Under the pieces are notes generated by a model. It searched no databases, was not told the origin of the DNA, and saw only the letters and a program-made list of their open reading frames with translations. 64,000 nucleotides of DNA. Origin: JAVBSX01 sp031549565 (GTDB lineage Bacteria; Planctomycetota; Planctomycetia; Pirellulales; Thermoguttaceae). Location of the stretch: assembly GCA_031549565.1 (NCBI GenBank), contig JAVBPO010000081.1, forward strand, positions 1-64,000. Direction: 5' to 3'. Of the stretch, positions 17,150 through 24,283 are shown in pieces. The stretch's first letter is position 1, and each line of letters starts with the position of its first letter. The position numbers and the translations under genes were made by a program.

Positions 17150-17408
17150 AAAAAGCCCTGCGCCGCCGAGGTAAAACTTCAGTATCGGGTCGTCCAGGGC
17201 AAACGGAAGCGATTGCAATGATTTACAGACCAGATTTCATAAATAACAAATCGTCTTCAAAAACCTCGGCCCAAAAATCGGATTCATTCTGCTTTTGAGT
17301 TTTCATCACCCCTTCCTCGTTGAAAAGGTTCTCCTCTTCCCAAATCAATTCCGTGAGCGATATCGCTTCCGTTTGCCGTTTGAGAGCAAAGTATGTCAGG
17401 AATTAGTT
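17150..17408. other. Intergenic stretch after ispG with no recognised gene
   Basis: No credible coding frame. GCCCTG just after the ispG stop and CAGGGC near 17200 could pair over a long loop, but this is too weak to call a terminator. A MITE-like element follows. Confidence 0.5.
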
Positions 17409-17593
17409 GTACTGTCTGACTTACGAAACCCGTTTTCGGGGGCAAGGCTTCAGGCTATAGGCTTCAGGCTTCAGAATAACAAGGATGGGCCGACATCTGA
17501 AGCCTGAAGCCTGAAACCTGAAGCCTGAAACCTGAAGCCTGTAGCGGATTCAAAGGGTATTCGAGTAAAAGGTCAGAATAAGTGAGACAGTAC
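17409..17593. mobile_element. MITE-like element, longest copy (copy 1, 185 bp)
   Basis: The terminal inverted repeats are GTACTGTCTGACTTA (17409-17423) and the complement of TAAGTGAGACAGTAC (17579-17593), agreeing at 14 of 15 positions. The interior is a long hairpin: GGCTTCAGGC/GGCTATAGG units on the left and (CTGAAGC)(CTGAAAC) units on the right. It encodes nothing, and its right end is two bases from the stop codon of the lipoprotein gene. Copies 2 and 3 are at 39989 and 7241. No clear target-site duplication was found. Confidence 0.75.
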
Positions 17594-17595
17594 GA

Positions 17596-18966
17596 TTAGT
17601 AAAGATTTTGCCGAATTCCGGCGGAGAAGTATTCCGTGTCGCCGTACTGCCGGGCGAGCGAGTTGATTTTCGCGAGATTTCGCGCTTCTTTGAACGTCGA
17701 AGCTTCCGTGACGACGAGTTTCACGTCATAAAGCAGATGGTCGAGGTAACCCGGAAAAAGCGTCCGGTATTCACTCGGAACCGCGTTCGGTTTCGATTTG
17801 TTGATGTGATCGATAATGTTGGATGTACAGTTGTTCTTAACCGTGTGGTAAAACTCCGGCTGCGTCGAAAGTTTGTTCGCGCGGTTCATGATATCGACGA
17901 ACATCGTTTGGATTTCCTGTTGTGTCAGGTTCAAACGGTAGAGGTACACGTCATTTTGGTTAATGTCCGTATTGATCCGGATCATGTCCCGTTCGTCGGC
18001 GATGACGTAAATCAACTCGAACTGGTTGCACACCCCGCCGAGCGGATCGTACGATTCGCCCACTTCGTACCGGGCTTCGACGGAAACGCCGAGGTGCCGC
18101 CCGTCGGCGAACCCGAAACTGATTTCCACATGCGCGACCGAAGGAAGTCCTTTGAACGGAACCTCGATCAGATCGACCGACGCCAACTCGGCCAAGGGAT
18201 ACGTCGCCTCGGAGTAAGACGTCGTATAATCGGTCGCGGTCCGATACGTCGTGTTGCGGATATTTTGAATCGTAACGAAATCACCGTTGCGAACCGCCGT
18301 TGCCTGTCGGGAATGGTTCGGGATCCAATTCCGATCGGTGAGCGGTTTGTATTCTTTTTCCAACGCCTGGACCAAAGCCGAACGCGGTTTTGGCGGCGTT
18401 TTCGCGTTTGCCGAGGGCGCCGGAGTGGGTGTTTGCGCCGCGTTCGGGAAATAATACGATTGAGTCTCCTCCGGAAAATTCGCGAGGATTTGCTGCTGTG
18501 CCGAAACCGTTCGTTCCGGCGGAGCGGTCGCGGTTTCCCCGGTCGGAAGATTCGCGGTCACCTGTCGGATCGGCGATAAATTACGCTCGGAAACCGGTTG
18601 TTGCTCCATGTATTCCGGATAATCCTGCGGCATTTGCGGCATCCATTGCTGCTCTTGCGGGTACTCGCCGGGCGTGTCCTGCAAATACTCCCACGGATCG
18701 TTCGGCGAGTAGTCCGAGTGTGGCGTTTGTGGTCGGCGATTGGTTGGGGCCCCGACTTTGAGCATTCGCTGCTTGAATTTTTCCCAGAATCCGGCGAACG
18801 TGTTGGATTGATAAGGATTCGAGTTCTGTGTTTGCCGAGACGTTGCGTTTTGCGTGTTCTGCTTCCCGAAATTCTCCGGGAAAAGCGTGCTCCTTCGCTG
18901 GGCGCACCCTTCCAAACCGCTAAAAAACAGCAGTAAAATGAGAAGAATGGGCAAACGGCGCAGCAT
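17596..18966 (-). CDS. Lipoprotein with Lnb N-terminal periplasmic-type (DUF4105) domain
   Basis: 456 residues from the ATG at 18966, chosen because it opens a lipoprotein signal (L-R-R-L-P-I-L-L-I-L-L-L-F-F-S-G-L-E-G-C) with Cys as the likely lipidation site; Glu at -2 is unusual. Residues about 25-215 are low-complexity, Pro/Gln/Tyr-rich. The C-terminal half matches the DUF4105 pattern: Y-P-L-A-E-L-A-S-V-D-L-I-E-V-P-F, V-A-H-V-E-I-S-F-G-F-A-D-G, S-V-E-A-R-Y-E-V-G-E, E-L-I-Y-V-I-A-D-E-R-D and N-N-C-T-S-N. In the lyso-lipoprotein family Lnb this domain sits in a periplasmic N-terminus; a catalytic role through the N-N-C-T Cys and H-V-E His is possible but unproven. Confidence 0.75.
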   Translation of the reverse strand: MLRRLPILLILLLFFSGLEGCAQRRSTLFPENFGKQNTQNATSRQTQNSNPYQSNTFAGFWEKFKQRMLKVGAPTNRRPQTPHSDYSPNDPWEYLQDTPGEYPQEQQWMPQMPQDYPEYMEQQPVSERNLSPIRQVTANLPTGETATAPPERTVSAQQQILANFPEETQSYYFPNAAQTPTPAPSANAKTPPKPRSALVQALEKEYKPLTDRNWIPNHSRQATAVRNGDFVTIQNIRNTTYRTATDYTTSYSEATYPLAELASVDLIEVPFKGLPSVAHVEISFGFADGRHLGVSVEARYEVGESYDPLGGVCNQFELIYVIADERDMIRINTDINQNDVYLYRLNLTQQEIQTMFVDIMNRANKLSTQPEFYHTVKNNCTSNIIDHINKSKPNAVPSEYRTLFPGYLDHLLYDVKLVVTEASTFKEARNLAKINSLARQYGDTEYFSAGIRQNLY

Positions 18967-19107
18967 TTGAAAATGTGAAACGATTTGAGGTCGGCAAACA
19001 CCGCAGAAACGATAAGAAAAATGAGCGAATCGCACAAGAGCAAAAATAAAAAAGTGAGCTCACGATGGGCAGTGTTAGGCTTCCGCCAGAAATTGACGGG
19101 CAGGGTT

Positions 19108-19222
19108 TGTCATTCTGAACGCAGTGTACTCACGGAGTGAAGAATCTGGTGGATCCGGCCAACACGCTCTGCAAAACGTGAGCAGCTTGAAACCAGATGC
19201 TTCGGAATACCTCAGTATGACA
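19108..19222. repeat. TGTCATTCTGA...TCAGTATGACA palindromic element
   Basis: The arms TGTCATTCTGA plus GAAGAATCTGG (left) and CCAGATGCTTCGG plus CTCAGTATGACA (right) are imperfectly inverted over 115 bases. I recognise the TGTCATTCTGA/GAAGAATCT pattern as a non-coding repeat seen in many unrelated bacteria. It lies in the gap downstream of hisF (18967-19300), which otherwise shows no gene. Confidence 0.7.
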
Positions 19223-19300
19223 TGAACGATACGTTTATCTAAAATTTGCCGCTTTTTTTCTGGCGAGAGCCTTAGTAACACTGAGCGGCAGGGCCCCGGT

Positions 19301-20116
19301 TTATGATTTTGTCGTGGGTTGCGTTTCGTTTGTGTTCGTTGGACGCATTCGAACGGGGATACCGGCAGCATCGATTTCTCTTTTGATTTCATGGATTGTA
19401 AATTCCCCCGTATGAATCATCCCCGCGACAATGGCGGCGTCAACACCGGTCTTGCGAAAAACCTCGATAAAATCGAAAGGTTTGCCCGCCCCCCCGGAAG
19501 CGACCACGGGAACGGAAACGGTTTGAGCGATTTTTTTTGTGATATCAAGGTCGAAACCCGATTGCGTTCCGTCGCGGTCGACGGAATTGACGACGATTTC
19601 ACCGATCCCCAACTCGACGGCTCGAACGGCCCACTGCAAGGCGTCCCAACCCGTGTCCTTGCGAAATCCGTGCGTCGTGACTTCATACCCGCTCGGAAAT
19701 CGTTTGATGTCCGAACGGGCCACCGGATCCATGCCGAGGACAATACACTGTCGTCCCAACGCCTTGACACCTTGGACGATGATATCGGGATCGGAGACCG
19801 CGAGCGAATTGACGGAAACCTTCTCCGCTCCGGCATCGATAACCGTGCGAATGTCCTTCAGCGAAGAGATGCCGCCGCCGACCGTCAAAGGAATATGAAT
19901 ACGCGCCGCGACGCGTTTGACCATTTCAATGTCGATCGGACGACGTTCCGCCGAAGCCGTTATGTCGTAGATCACCAGTTCGTCGGCACCGTCCTCGTAG
20001 TACTTCATCGCAAGTTCGACCGGGTCGCCGAGGTCAATGTTGTTTTGAAATTTCACACCTTTGGTGACCCGACCGTGGATAACATCAAGACAAGGAATGA
20101 TTCGTCGTTTTAGCAT
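19301..20116 (-). CDS. hisF: Imidazole glycerol phosphate synthase cyclase subunit HisF
   Basis: HisF uses ammonia channelled from HisH to convert PRFAR to imidazole glycerol phosphate and AICAR in histidine synthesis. The (beta-alpha)8 barrel shows R-I-I-P-C-L-D-V-I-H-G-R-V (first catalytic Asp), K-F-Q-N-N-I-D-L-G-D-P-V-E-L-A, V-G-G-G-I-S-S, G-M-D-P-V (second catalytic Asp region) and V-V-A-S-G-G-A-G. At 271 residues it is slightly longer than usual because of a C-terminal tail (T-N-T-N-E-T-Q-P-T-T-K-S). It starts one base after the hisH stop. Confidence 0.96.
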   Translation of the reverse strand: MLKRRIIPCLDVIHGRVTKGVKFQNNIDLGDPVELAMKYYEDGADELVIYDITASAERRPIDIEMVKRVAARIHIPLTVGGGISSLKDIRTVIDAGAEKVSVNSLAVSDPDIIVQGVKALGRQCIVLGMDPVARSDIKRFPSGYEVTTHGFRKDTGWDALQWAVRAVELGIGEIVVNSVDRDGTQSGFDLDITKKIAQTVSVPVVASGGAGKPFDFIEVFRKTGVDAAIVAGMIHTGEFTIHEIKREIDAAGIPVRMRPTNTNETQPTTKS

Positions 20117-20117
20117 T

Positions 20118-20735
20118 TTAGGGATTCCACTTTATAAAGTTTTCAATGAGACGAAGACCGGCGGCCCCTGATTTTTCAGGATGAAATTGCGTCGCAATCA
20201 AATTGTCCCGCCCCAGGGCGGAAGCAAAGCGAACGCCCGCATATTCCGTCGTACCGACCCAATGCCCGGCCTGTTTCGGCATCGGATAATAACTGTGAAC
20301 AAAATAGAAATCCTCTTCCTCCGCGAGATTTTCAAACATCGGGTGAGGACGCACAATGTCCATATTGTTCCAGCCGATATGCGGAACTTTTATCGAAGTC
20401 TCGTCCGGACGAAATTTGTGAACACGTCCGGGAATCAATCCGAGCATTTCCGTACCTTTGTCTTCCTCGGAATGATCCAGAAGAATTTGTGTCCCCAGGC
20501 ATATTCCTAAAAACGGAACCCCTGCCCTGACGACCTCTCGTATCGCTTCGTCGAGACCGGAGCAGCGGAGAAAGTCCATCGCCGAGCGCGCGGCTCCGAC
20601 GCCGGGGAAAATGATCCGCTCGGCCCGACGAATGACGTCGGGGTTGGACGTGATGATGGAATTTTCCTCGATCGCTTCAAGGGCGATTCGAAGACTTGTC
20701 AAATTTCCGGCGTTATAATCGATGAGCGTAACCAT
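20118..20735 (-). CDS. hisH: Imidazole glycerol phosphate synthase glutaminase subunit HisH
   Basis: Class I glutamine amidotransferase that supplies ammonia to HisF. The 205-residue product has G-I-C-L-G-T-Q with the nucleophile Cys, the H-S-Y-Y region and Q-F-H-P-E-K-S with the catalytic His/Glu. The N-terminus V-T-L-I-D-Y-N-A-G-N-L-T-S-L is typical. It starts directly at the stop of the sigma54 activator gene, so hisH and hisF are cotranscribed with a transcription factor rather than with other his genes. Confidence 0.96.
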   Translation of the reverse strand: MVTLIDYNAGNLTSLRIALEAIEENSIITSNPDVIRRAERIIFPGVGAARSAMDFLRCSGLDEAIREVVRAGVPFLGICLGTQILLDHSEEDKGTEMLGLIPGRVHKFRPDETSIKVPHIGWNNMDIVRPHPMFENLAEEEDFYFVHSYYPMPKQAGHWVGTTEYAGVRFASALGRDNLIATQFHPEKSGAAGLRLIENFIKWNP

Positions 20736-21752
20736 TTACGAGCGTTTCGGTTGGGATTTGTATTCTGAGGAATCAATATTGTATCGGTTGACTTTGTAGG
20801 TGAGGATTCTCGACGTCGTCCCGAGAATTTTCGCGGCGGCTTTACAATTTCCTTTCGTTTTTCTTAACGTGCGGCGAATGATGTTTTCCTCGAATGCCGC
20901 GACTTGTCGGGCGAGTGTTTCCTCGAGAGGGGATGATACCGCAAGCGGAGTTTGAATCTTCCGTTTGAGATGCTCTTCCTGTATCAAACCGTCTTCACAG
21001 AGTAGTATGCCGCGTTCGATGACGTTTTCCAATTCTCGTACATTTCCAGGCCAGGAGTAGGAGAGCAGGAATTCAACGGCGGTTGCCGACAATCGCGGTT
21101 TCTTGTCGCCGCGATAATGGTTGCATTTTTCAATAAAATAGTCCGCCAGGGGAATGATATCTTCTTTTCGTTCGCGAAGCGGCGGGAGCGTTATGGGAAA
21201 GACGTTGATCCGGTAATATAAATCTTCCCGAAATTTTCTCGTTCGTATCGCTTTTTCCAGATCGACATTGGTCGCGCAGACCAACCGAATATCGGCCCGG
21301 AGCGTCGTACTGCTCCCCACTTGTTCATAAGTACGCTCCTGGAGAACCCGGAGGAGTTTCACTTGGATCGGTGGTGTGAAATCGCCGATTTCGTCAAGAA
21401 ACAGCGTGCCCCCATCCGCTTCCTCCAGCCGCCCCTTACGCATGGCGATCGCGCCGGTAAACGCCCCTTTGACGTGTCCGAAAAGTTCGCTTTCAAGGAG
21501 GTTTTCGTTGAGCGAAGCGCAGTTGACCCGAATAAAGGGTTTGTCGGCACGGTCGCTGAAATCGTGGATGGCTTGAGCGAGAAGTTCCTTGCCGACTCCC
21601 GATTCACCGCGAATCAAAACGGTTGTATCACTTTCTGCGACCTGATGGACTTCCTTGTAGACTTCCATCATGGCACCGGAATCACCGATCATATTCTCCG
21701 GCCGCCAAGTGGATTCCGGGTTATGTCGCTTGGTGTTAGGTTTCAAAGTCAT
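20736..21752 (-). CDS. Sigma54-dependent enhancer-binding activator without receiver domain
   Basis: 338 residues. Only about 20 residues precede the AAA+ domain, so there is no receiver, GAF or PAS module (a PspF-like layout). The AAA+ core has Walker A G-E-S-G-V-G-K-E, the sigma54-contacting loop G-A-F-T-G-A, Walker B G-G-T-L-F-L-D-E-I-G-D, and F-R-E-D-L-Y-Y-R-I-N with S-W-P-G-N-V-R-E-L-E-N. The C-terminus is a Fis-type helix-turn-helix (G-N-C-K-A-A-A-K-I-L-G-T-T-S). It is divergent from glnN, and between them lie a sigma54 promoter and a palindrome. It is the obvious candidate activator of the glutamine operon; this is inference from position. Upstream in-frame codons offer no alternative ATG, GTG or TTG start. 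Confidence 0.93.
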   Translation of the reverse strand: MTLKPNTKRHNPESTWRPENMIGDSGAMMEVYKEVHQVAESDTTVLIRGESGVGKELLAQAIHDFSDRADKPFIRVNCASLNENLLESELFGHVKGAFTGAIAMRKGRLEEADGGTLFLDEIGDFTPPIQVKLLRVLQERTYEQVGSSTTLRADIRLVCATNVDLEKAIRTRKFREDLYYRINVFPITLPPLRERKEDIIPLADYFIEKCNHYRGDKKPRLSATAVEFLLSYSWPGNVRELENVIERGILLCEDGLIQEEHLKRKIQTPLAVSSPLEETLARQVAAFEENIIRRTLRKTKGNCKAAAKILGTTSRILTYKVNRYNIDSSEYKSQPKRS

Positions 21753-21903
21753 CTTGCTGCGATATTTGCGTCTTCCGTCGAAAATGCCGCGAATCCGAAG
21801 GGGACAGAAGGATGTGCGATCCGTATTCCGAATTCCCCCAACGAAGTCTGTTGTCTTGTGCGAGTGCCGGAAAACGACAATTTTGTATTAATTACATTCG
21901 ACT

Positions 21904-21921
21904 AATGACATTATTGTCATT
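21904..21921. promoter_or_regulatory. Candidate activator-binding palindrome upstream of glnN
   Basis: AATGACA-TTAT-TGTCATT is a perfect 7-bp inverted repeat. It is centred about 118 bases upstream of the -24 element, a normal distance for a sigma54 upstream activator sequence. It is the best dyad in the divergent region. Confidence 0.6.
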
Positions 21922-22028
21922 TGACTGCCGACAGTTCGAGAAAAAATGAGAGATGCTTCTGCAATCTTTCTTCTATTAGTATACAGCAACTTGTTGCCGA
22001 TGCAATATAAGACGTTCTTATTTTCTTT

Positions 22029-22043
22029 TGGCGCGCATTTTGC
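22029..22043 (+). promoter_or_regulatory. Sigma54 (-24/-12) promoter of the glutamine operon
   Basis: TGGCGCG-CATT-TTGC keeps the invariant GG and GC with the exact spacing of the consensus TGGCACG-N4-TTGC; only one base of the -24 block differs. The glnN ATG is 60 bases past the -12 GC. An in-frame TTG at 22028 sits inside this promoter and is therefore not the start. Confidence 0.8.
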
Positions 22044-22102
22044 GTATTGATCAAATCGTGTGGATGTTTCACACATCGTTGTCCCTCTTTTCCGATCGTA
22101 CC

Positions 22103-24262
22103 ATGAATAACGTTCGCCGCAAAACACTTGTTGCAATCGCCTCGGATCCTTACGCGTCATCGTATCCGTTGACAAACAGGACCCCCGATTTGAAATCACT
22201 TTTCGCCAACCATTGTTTTCATGACGGCATCCAGCGTGAGCGTTTACCCAAATCGGTGTACGAGTCGCTTCAGGAAACGATCCGACATTCCAGTCGACTG
22301 GATCCCCGAATCGCCGATGCGGTTGCCAAAGCGATGCACTCTTGGGCAATTGAACACGGGGCGACACATTTTACGCATTGGTTCCAGCCGATGACCGGTA
22401 GCACCGCGGAAAAGCACGACTGTTTCGTCACACCGATTGACAACGGTAAATCGATCGGACAATTCAGCGGGGGTGAACTCATTCGCGGTGAGCCGGACGC
22501 GAGCAGTTTTCCTTCCGGCGGACTGCGTGCGACATTCGAGGCCCGCGGATACACGACTTGGGATCCGAGCAGTCCGGCATTTGTGTTCCGGCACCGCAAC
22601 GGTGCAACCTTGGTGATACCAACGGTATTCGTCAGTTGGACCGGTGAAGCGCTGGACATGCGAACCCCCCTGCTCCGATCCATGACGGCACTGGAAAAGC
22701 AAGCGTTGCGGGTGCTCAAGATTTTCGGAAACGAAAAGGTCGAGCGCGTTTATTCCACCACGGGAGCCGAGCAGGAGTATTTTTTAATCGACCGACGTCT
22801 CGCGTCTTTGAGACCGGATTTACTCGTGACGGGAAGAACCCTGTTTGGTGCCAAACCGCCCAAGGGGCAAGAGCTCGAAGACAACTATTTCGGGGCGATC
22901 CCGGAACGCGTTCTCGGATTCATGACGGAGCTGGAATATGAATTGCTTTTACTCGGCATTCCGTGTCGTACGCGACATAATGAAGTTGCGCCGGGACAAT
23001 TCGAATTGGCGCCTTTATTCGAGGCATCACACCTGGCGGCCGACCACCAAATGTTGACGATGCAGCTTTTACGAAGCGTCGCGGTTCGGCACGGATTCCA
23101 TTGTTTGCTTCACGAAAAACCGTTCGAGGGCATCAACGGGAGCGGAAAACACAATAATTGGTCGCTTCAAACGGAGACGGGGGATAATCTCCTTGAGCCG
23201 GGATCGACCCCTGAAAACAATCTTCAATTTTTGTACTTTTGTGCCGCCGTGATCCAGGCCGTTCATCGGCACGGCGATTTGTTGCGGCTGAGCGTCAGCG
23301 GGGCGGGGAACGATCGGCGTCTGGGAGGGAACGAGGCGCCGCCGGCGATCATGAGTATTTTCATCGGTGGTGCCTTGGGCGCGATTTTTGAACAGATGGC
23401 CGAAGGAAAGACTTCACGGAAGAACGCGTCCCATCCGCTCGAAATCGGCGTGACCATGCTGCCGCCGCTCGCCAGACACAGTGAGGATCGCAATCGGACA
23501 AGCCCGTTCGCATTTACAGGAAATAAATTTGAATTTCGTGCGGTTGGAGCAAGCCACAATCCCGCCAGGTCGACGACCGTCCTCAATACGATCGTCGCGG
23601 AAAGTCTCGATGAAATGACGACTCGTTTGGAAACCGCCCTCAAAAACGGCAAAAAATTTCCCGCGGCCGTTCGCGATTTGATTGTCGAAACGGTGCGACG
23701 ACACAAATCGGTCATCTTCAACGGAAATTGTTATTCCCACGAATGGAGGGACGAGGCGAAACGACGCGGACTGCCGGTTTTGCAATCCACGGCTGATTGT
23801 TTACCGCTTTTCAATTCGCAAGAGGAGATTGAATTGTTCGCGAAATACGAAGTATTCAGTGAAGTGGAGTCACGGAGTCGCCATGAAATCTACGCGGACA
23901 ATTACGTCAAGGTCGTATCGATTGAAGCGGCCGCGGCCATCGAAGTCGCGGGAACGATGATACTCCAAGCCGCTTTGAAGTACAAACACAATCTGGCCGA
24001 CGTCGCGACGACGCCGTTACAGCAGGAATTGCTCGATGATTTGAATGGACGGATCGACGGCCTTATCGAATCGCTGCGAACTTTGAAAAAAGCGTATCGC
24101 GAAATTCCCGTCGAACCGTCTCAGGATGCGGCCGAATACTGTCGGGACAGCGTGATACCGGCACTGGACGGATTGAGAGAAATCGTCGACCAACTCGAAG
24201 AATTCGTCGATGACGACCTGTGGCCGCTGCCGACTTATACCGAATTATTGTTTTCACGATAG
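22103..24262 (+). CDS. glnN: Glutamine synthetase type III
   Basis: Makes glutamine from glutamate, ammonia and ATP. At 719 residues it is the long GSIII form, not GSI (about 470). The start is ATG 22103, because the longer frame runs through the sigma54 promoter. GSIII blocks are visible: H-F-T-H-W-F-Q-P-M-T-G-S-T-A-E-K-H-D, then P-S-G-G-L-R-A-T-F-E-A-R-G-Y-T, G-A-E-Q-E-Y-F (metal-binding Glu), H-N-E-V-A-P-G-Q-F-E, and K-P-F-x-G-x-N-G-S-G-K-H-N-N-W-S. It is the first gene of a tight operon, and gltB follows after 21 bases. GSIII is not expected to be adenylylated like enteric GSI, so transcriptional control through sigma54 may matter more. Confidence 0.96.
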   Translation: MNNVRRKTLVAIASDPYASSYPLTNRTPDLKSLFANHCFHDGIQRERLPKSVYESLQETIRHSSRLDPRIADAVAKAMHSWAIEHGATHFTHWFQPMTGSTAEKHDCFVTPIDNGKSIGQFSGGELIRGEPDASSFPSGGLRATFEARGYTTWDPSSPAFVFRHRNGATLVIPTVFVSWTGEALDMRTPLLRSMTALEKQALRVLKIFGNEKVERVYSTTGAEQEYFLIDRRLASLRPDLLVTGRTLFGAKPPKGQELEDNYFGAIPERVLGFMTELEYELLLLGIPCRTRHNEVAPGQFELAPLFEASHLAADHQMLTMQLLRSVAVRHGFHCLLHEKPFEGINGSGKHNNWSLQTETGDNLLEPGSTPENNLQFLYFCAAVIQAVHRHGDLLRLSVSGAGNDRRLGGNEAPPAIMSIFIGGALGAIFEQMAEGKTSRKNASHPLEIGVTMLPPLARHSEDRNRTSPFAFTGNKFEFRAVGASHNPARSTTVLNTIVAESLDEMTTRLETALKNGKKFPAAVRDLIVETVRRHKSVIFNGNCYSHEWRDEAKRRGLPVLQSTADCLPLFNSQEEIELFAKYEVFSEVESRSRHEIYADNYVKVVSIEAAAAIEVAGTMILQAALKYKHNLADVATTPLQQELLDDLNGRIDGLIESLRTLKKAYREIPVEPSQDAAEYCRDSVIPALDGLREIVDQLEEFVDDDLWPLPTYTELLFSR

Positions 24263-24283
24263 AAATTCATGGGGAGATTTACG

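Noticed and set aside
17150..17215. A terminator after ispG
   Set aside because: GCCCTG and CAGGGC could pair, but the loop is over 30 bases and no T-run follows.
17440..17545. Direct GAAGCCT repeats resembling a CRISPR array
   Set aside because: The units are 7 bases, contiguous and inverted across the centre, with no unique spacers and no cas genes.
22028..22102. Upstream TTG start for glnN
   Set aside because: It lies in the -24 element of the sigma54 promoter; ATG 22103 gives the usual GSIII length.
21888..22367. A 159-codon minus-strand frame across the glnN promoter region
   Set aside because: It overlaps glnN antisense and the regulatory sites, with no recognisable product.
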